Below, one piece after another: positions 6,554-9,693 of a stretch of DNA of 9,693 bases (position 1 is the first letter of the stretch; each line of letters starts with the position of its first letter). Position numbers and translations under genes: made by a program. The stretch lies in assembly GCA_910586195.1 (NCBI GenBank), contig CAJUHO010000041.1, positions 1 to 9,693 of the forward strand, given 5' to 3'. This stretch comes from an uncultured Bacilli bacterium. Lineage in GTDB: Bacteria > Bacillota_I > Bacilli_A > RF39 > UBA660. Below the pieces are notes generated by a model. The model searched no databases and had not been told where the DNA came from. It was given only the letters and a program-made list of their open reading frames with translations.

Positions 6554-7003
6554 TTGATTAGAATGAATCATAAAAATCCAAACGAGTTGATAGCTAATAG
6601 AAGTGATATTGCAAAAATGTTAGAGTTTGGTTTTGAAACCGATGAACAAAAAGAAATGATTCAAAATTCGCTTAAAGATGCTGTACAACAGGACTTATTA
6701 TGGAATGATATTCGCATAAAACGTAATACTTCTGCTGGGGAACTTTTATTTGAACGTGCACGACAAGAAATTAAAGATAATCCGACAGAAGTATATGAAT
6801 CGCTACTGACGATTGCTTTTAATACGCTAGATGAGAATATATTGGATCATTTTGGGGAAGTATTAAAGAAAGAGGAATGCGAACCGTCTGATTTTATGGT
6901 GGAACAAGTATTAATGTTACGAAAAGGGTGTCCCTTTGAGGTGGAAGTTAATGATTCTATGCAAGATATAGAAGGAAAATGTATGGTAAAAATTGGGGGA
7001 TAA
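6554..7003 (+). CDS. Uncharacterised small helical protein between ylbL and mutS
   Basis: I do not recognise this 149-aa protein. It has no signal peptide, membrane segment, nucleotide-binding loop or metal motif. The sequence is charged and mostly helix-forming, with a central stretch (LFERARQEI through EVYESLLTIAF to LDHFGEVLKKEECEP) reminiscent of a helical bundle, and a short hydrophobic-acidic end (CPFEVEVNDSM, then CMVKIGG). It sits about 18 bases behind the ylbL-like protease gene on the same strand and is probably the last gene of that transcript, since an AT-rich hairpin follows its stop. The start is set at TTG 6554 by ribosome-site spacing; an ATG at 6545 would add three residues. 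Cytoplasmic location is likely. No function is proposed. Confidence 0.75.
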   Translation: MIRMNHKNPNELIANRSDIAKMLEFGFETDEQKEMIQNSLKDAVQQDLLWNDIRIKRNTSAGELLFERARQEIKDNPTEVYESLLTIAFNTLDENILDHFGEVLKKEECEPSDFMVEQVLMLRKGCPFEVEVNDSMQDIEGKCMVKIGG

Positions 7004-7036
7004 AGTAAAAAGAAATGGCTTATTTCTTTTTATTTT
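7002..7036 (+). terminator. AT-rich hairpin after the 149-aa gene
   Basis: The stem pairs 7002-7016 with 7022-7036 (about 15 bp, one G-U pair) around the loop GGCTT, and its 3' arm is T-rich (TTTCTTTTTATTTT). It begins within the stop codon of the upstream gene. With only one G-C and one G-U pair it is a weak terminator at best. It runs straight into the extended -10 element of mutS. Confidence 0.5.
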
Positions 7037-7044
7037 GTTATAAT
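7036..7044 (+). promoter_or_regulatory. Extended -10 promoter for mutS
   Basis: TGTTATAAT is identical in all 9 bases to the element before the ylbL-like gene. The -35 position (TGGCTT, 17 bases upstream) is poor. It falls in the loop and 3' arm of the hairpin that may end the previous transcript. Transcription would begin near 7051, just ahead of the ribosome binding site. Confidence 0.55.
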
Positions 7045-7053
7045 ATAAGAAGT

Positions 7054-7058
7054 GGAGG
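7054..7058 (+). promoter_or_regulatory. Ribosome binding site that decides the mutS start
   Basis: GGAGG lies 2, 5 and 8 bases before three consecutive in-frame ATG codons (7061, 7064, 7067), and inside a longer reading frame that opens with GTG at 7052. The GTG cannot be used with this site. Spacing favours the third ATG, with the second possible. Confidence 0.7.
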
Positions 7059-7066
7059 ATATGATG

Positions 7067-9628
7067 ATGAAAAGAAGTACAGTTGATAGAAATAAGCTTT
7101 CCCCTATGATGCAACAATATATGGAAATTAAGGATCAGTATGATGATACCATCATATTTTTTAGATTGGGTGATTTTTATGAAATGTTTTTTGAAGATGC
7201 TATTACCTGTAGCAGGGAATTAGAGCTTACCTTAACAGGCAAACAGGCAGGACTTGAAGAGAAGGTTCCGATGTGTGGTGTACCACACCATGCCTATAGT
7301 AATTATATAGATACTTTAATTGACAAAGGTTATAAAGTCGCTATTTGTGAACAATTAGAAGATCCTAAACAAACTAAGGGAATGGTAAAACGTGACGTAA
7401 TACAAGTTGTGACCCGTGGGACTAGGCTGGATTCCAGATTAGATGCTAAGGACCATAATTTTATTGCTAGTTTATATGACTTTGGCTATTGTTTTGGTCT
7501 AAGCTACACTGATATTACTACAGGAGAGTTCTATGCTTCTCTATTTTCAAAAGATTCTCAAAAAGTAATTCGAGAAATTGCTAAACTTGGTTTTAAGGAA
7601 TTAATCGTTAATGAAACGATAAATAGAGAAATTATAGAAGTGCTAAGAAATAGATATCAAATTTTAGTAACGATTAGAAAAGAAAAACTTGAAAATAATA
7701 TGTATTCCTATATTTACAGTGATATTACAGATGAACGCTTAATTACGACTATTAATCATCTCTTGTCCTATTTAATTGAAACTAAGAAAAGTGAATTATC
7801 TCATTTGCAAAAATGTCTCTATATTAAAGAACAAGATCATCTAATTTTCGATGCTAATACAAAGAAGAATTTAGAATTGGTTGAAACAATGAGGGCAGGG
7901 GAAAGACAATATAGCTTACTTTGGCTTCTAGATAAAAACAAAACGGCTATGGGTAGTAGATTCTTAAAGTATAATATAGAAAATCCTCTTACTAATAAAG
8001 AGGAACTAGAACGTCGCTATAATATGGTGGAAAAATTATCAACGGAGTTTATTCTACGAGATGATTTAATTAAAACTTTAGACAAGGTATATGATTTAGA
8101 ACGTTTGGCAGGTAGAATTAGTTATGGAAATTTAAACGCTAGAGATTTATTACAACTAAAGACCTCGCTACAGGCCCTTCCTACTTTAAAGGAAATATTA
8201 ATAGAGTTAAAGTATGATAAAAAAATTGAACCATTAGAAGAAGTGGCTCAGTTACTTGAAAAGTCAATTGCCGATGATGCCCCTTTTACTTTACATGAAG
8301 GGGGACTTATTAAAAATGGTTATCATTCTGAATTAGATGAGTTAAGAAACATTAGAAGTGGTTCTAAAGATTTTATTTTGGAACTTGAAAAGTCAGAAAG
8401 AGAGCGCACAGGAATTAAGAACTTAAAAGTTGGTTTTAATAAAGTGTTTGGCTATTATATTGAAGTTAGTAAAGCTAATAAAAATTTAATTAAAGATGAA
8501 TTTGGATATGATAGAAAACAAACATTAGCAAATTGTGAACGTTTTATTACGAAAGAATTAAAGGAAAAAGAAAGTATTATCTTAGGAGCCGAAGAGAAAA
8601 TTACTCAACTGGAATATAAGTTATTTATGGATATTCGGGAAGTAATTAAAAGATATATAGAAACCGTTCAACAACAAGCCAAAATTATTAGTGAGGTCGA
8701 TATGTTACAGGCATTTTCCTTAGTTTCAGAGCAAGGAAAATATGTAAGACCAGAACTTATAGAAGAACATGCTTTAGAACTTATAGGATGTCGCCATCCA
8801 GTTGTTGAGAAGGTAATGAAGGATCAGTATATTGAAAATGATGTTTTAATGGACCAGACGACAAATGTATTGTTAATAACAGGTCCTAATATGGCAGGAA
8901 AATCTACTTATATGCGTCAAACGGCTATTACAGTAATCATGGCCCAGATTGGTTGCTTTGTTCCGTGTAGCAAGTGTCGAATGCCTATATTTGATAAAAT
9001 CTTCACAAGAATTGGGGCGAGTGATGATTTGGTTAGCGGGGAATCTACTTTTATGGTTGAAATGAAAGAGGCTAATTATGCTTTGCAGGAGGCAGATGAA
9101 AACAGTTTGATTTTATTTGATGAACTAGGGCGTGGTACTGCTACATATGACGGTATGAGCCTAGCACAGGCCATATTAGAATATATTCATGATAAAATTA
9201 AAGCAAAAACCTTATTTTCTACTCATTATCATGAACTTACTATTTTAGAAAAAGATTTAAAGGAGTTAAAAAATGTTCATGTATCTGCTATAGAAGAAAA
9301 AGGAAAACTAACTTTTCTACATAAGGTAAAATCGGGGGCTGTAGATAAAAGTTATGGTATTCACGTGGCTGGTCTTGCGCATCTACCAGAATCTCTAGTA
9401 AAAAGAGCATTAGATATTTTAAATATCTATGAGCATAAAAATGTAAGAAAAGAAACATTTACACAAACATCCTTGTTCGAACAGCTAGAAGAAGAAATAG
9501 AACAGAAAGAACGAGAAGAGAATAAAATAGAAAAACAAATTCGAGAGTGTAATCCTTTAGAAATGACTCCTGTGGAAGCTTTGAATTTTATATATGAATT
9601 GCAAAAAGAAAGTAAAAAGAAAGAGTAG
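7067..9628 (+). CDS. mutS: DNA mismatch repair protein MutS
   Basis: A complete MutS of 853 aa, the usual length for MutS1. It binds mismatches and small loops and signals to MutL. Residues are counted from the ATG at 7067. The mismatch-reading motif Phe-x-Glu is FYE (37-39, in RLGDFYEMFF). Connector, lever and clamp domains follow (about 120-530; clamp signature near FGYYIEVSKAN). The ATPase domain has Walker A GPNMAGKS (606-613), STFMVEM (660-666), Walker B LILFDELGRG (681-690) and STHYHE (718-723). A beta-clamp binding motif QTSLF (800-804) is followed by a charged stretch and the conserved C-terminal oligomerisation helix with MTPVEALNFIYEL. No key residue is missing. The gene has its own predicted promoter and terminator. 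mutL, often next to mutS, is not in this window. Confidence 0.98.
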   Translation: MKRSTVDRNKLSPMMQQYMEIKDQYDDTIIFFRLGDFYEMFFEDAITCSRELELTLTGKQAGLEEKVPMCGVPHHAYSNYIDTLIDKGYKVAICEQLEDPKQTKGMVKRDVIQVVTRGTRLDSRLDAKDHNFIASLYDFGYCFGLSYTDITTGEFYASLFSKDSQKVIREIAKLGFKELIVNETINREIIEVLRNRYQILVTIRKEKLENNMYSYIYSDITDERLITTINHLLSYLIETKKSELSHLQKCLYIKEQDHLIFDANTKKNLELVETMRAGERQYSLLWLLDKNKTAMGSRFLKYNIENPLTNKEELERRYNMVEKLSTEFILRDDLIKTLDKVYDLERLAGRISYGNLNARDLLQLKTSLQALPTLKEILIELKYDKKIEPLEEVAQLLEKSIADDAPFTLHEGGLIKNGYHSELDELRNIRSGSKDFILELEKSERERTGIKNLKVGFNKVFGYYIEVSKANKNLIKDEFGYDRKQTLANCERFITKELKEKESIILGAEEKITQLEYKLFMDIREVIKRYIETVQQQAKIISEVDMLQAFSLVSEQGKYVRPELIEEHALELIGCRHPVVEKVMKDQYIENDVLMDQTTNVLLITGPNMAGKSTYMRQTAITVIMAQIGCFVPCSKCRMPIFDKIFTRIGASDDLVSGESTFMVEMKEANYALQEADENSLILFDELGRGTATYDGMSLAQAILEYIHDKIKAKTLFSTHYHELTILEKDLKELKNVHVSAIEEKGKLTFLHKVKSGAVDKSYGIHVAGLAHLPESLVKRALDILNIYEHKNVRKETFTQTSLFEQLEEEIEQKEREENKIEKQIRECNPLEMTPVEALNFIYELQKESKKKE

Positions 9629-9650
9629 TTAGAACTCTTTCTTTCTTTAT
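9616..9650 (+). terminator. Rho-independent terminator of mutS
   Basis: An 11-bp stem pairs 9616-9626 (AAAGAAAGAGT) with 9634-9644 (ACTCTTTCTTT) around a 7-base loop, followed by a pyrimidine tract CTTTAT. The left arm and loop include the last codons and stop of mutS, so the hairpin overlaps the end of the gene. Confidence 0.7.
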
Positions 9651-9669
9651 TGTAATTTCAACCGCACCA
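9649..9669 (+). repeat. 21-base end repeat, right copy
   Basis: This stretch matches the minus strand of positions 24-44 at 20 of 21 bases, the sole mismatch being T at 9653. Unlike the left copy it is not followed by the second arm of the GC-rich hairpin; AT-rich sequence with no gene continues to the window end. Confidence 0.75.
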
Positions 9670-9693
9670 CTTTATTTATATTTTAATTCTATA

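Noticed and set aside
6917..7117. Minus-strand open frame across the 149-aa gene, the gap and the mutS start
   Set aside because: It crosses the mutS promoter and ribosome site and has low-complexity content; not credible.

Overview
The window is AT-rich DNA that looks chromosomal, from a low-GC Bacillota. The ylbJ/ylbL pair, strong purine-rich ribosome binding sites, TATAAT-type promoters and a Bacilli-like MutS all point that way. The standard bacterial code is in use, because two genes end in TGA and Trp is encoded by TGG. The modular pilin resembles proteins of gut-associated Bacilli, but that finer placement is inference. I see no transposase, integrase, tRNA, rRNA or CRISPR array, and no gene-free stretch longer than about 100 bases.

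Region 1 (1-4548) is a small type IV pilus-like cassette. A short secretion/pilus assembly ATPase (pilB/comGA type) lies on the minus strand and ends at a 30-bp perfect palindrome. Its core is followed by about 165 residues of Pro/Thr/Ala/Val-rich low complexity, which is unusual for a cytoplasmic motor. Divergent from it are two translationally coupled prepilin-like genes. The second is a very large modular pilin of 672 aa: a class III signal and pilin helix, then two tandem copies of a roughly 200-residue C-terminal module. This ATPase plus modular pilin cassette is the most novel part of the window. The platform protein (PilC/ComGB), retraction ATPase and prepilin peptidase are not here and must be encoded elsewhere.

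Region 2 (4532-6535) holds a YlbJ-family membrane protein on the minus strand, overlapping the modular pilin tail to tail by 17 bases. Divergent from it is a YlbL-type membrane-anchored PDZ/Lon-like serine protease on the plus strand. In Bacillus ylbJ and ylbL are near neighbours but run in the same direction.

Region 3 (6536-9693) holds an unrecognised 149-aa helical protein directly behind ylbL, then an AT-rich hairpin overlapping a promoter, then a complete mutS ending in its own terminator. A 21-base sequence (20/21 identical) appears in inverted orientation near both ends of the window, each copy downstream of the outermost, outward-transcribed gene. This suggests a dispersed repeat in the genome.

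Several starts were moved from the longest reading frame to the position set by the Shine-Dalgarno sequence (ATPase, the 149-aa protein, mutS).
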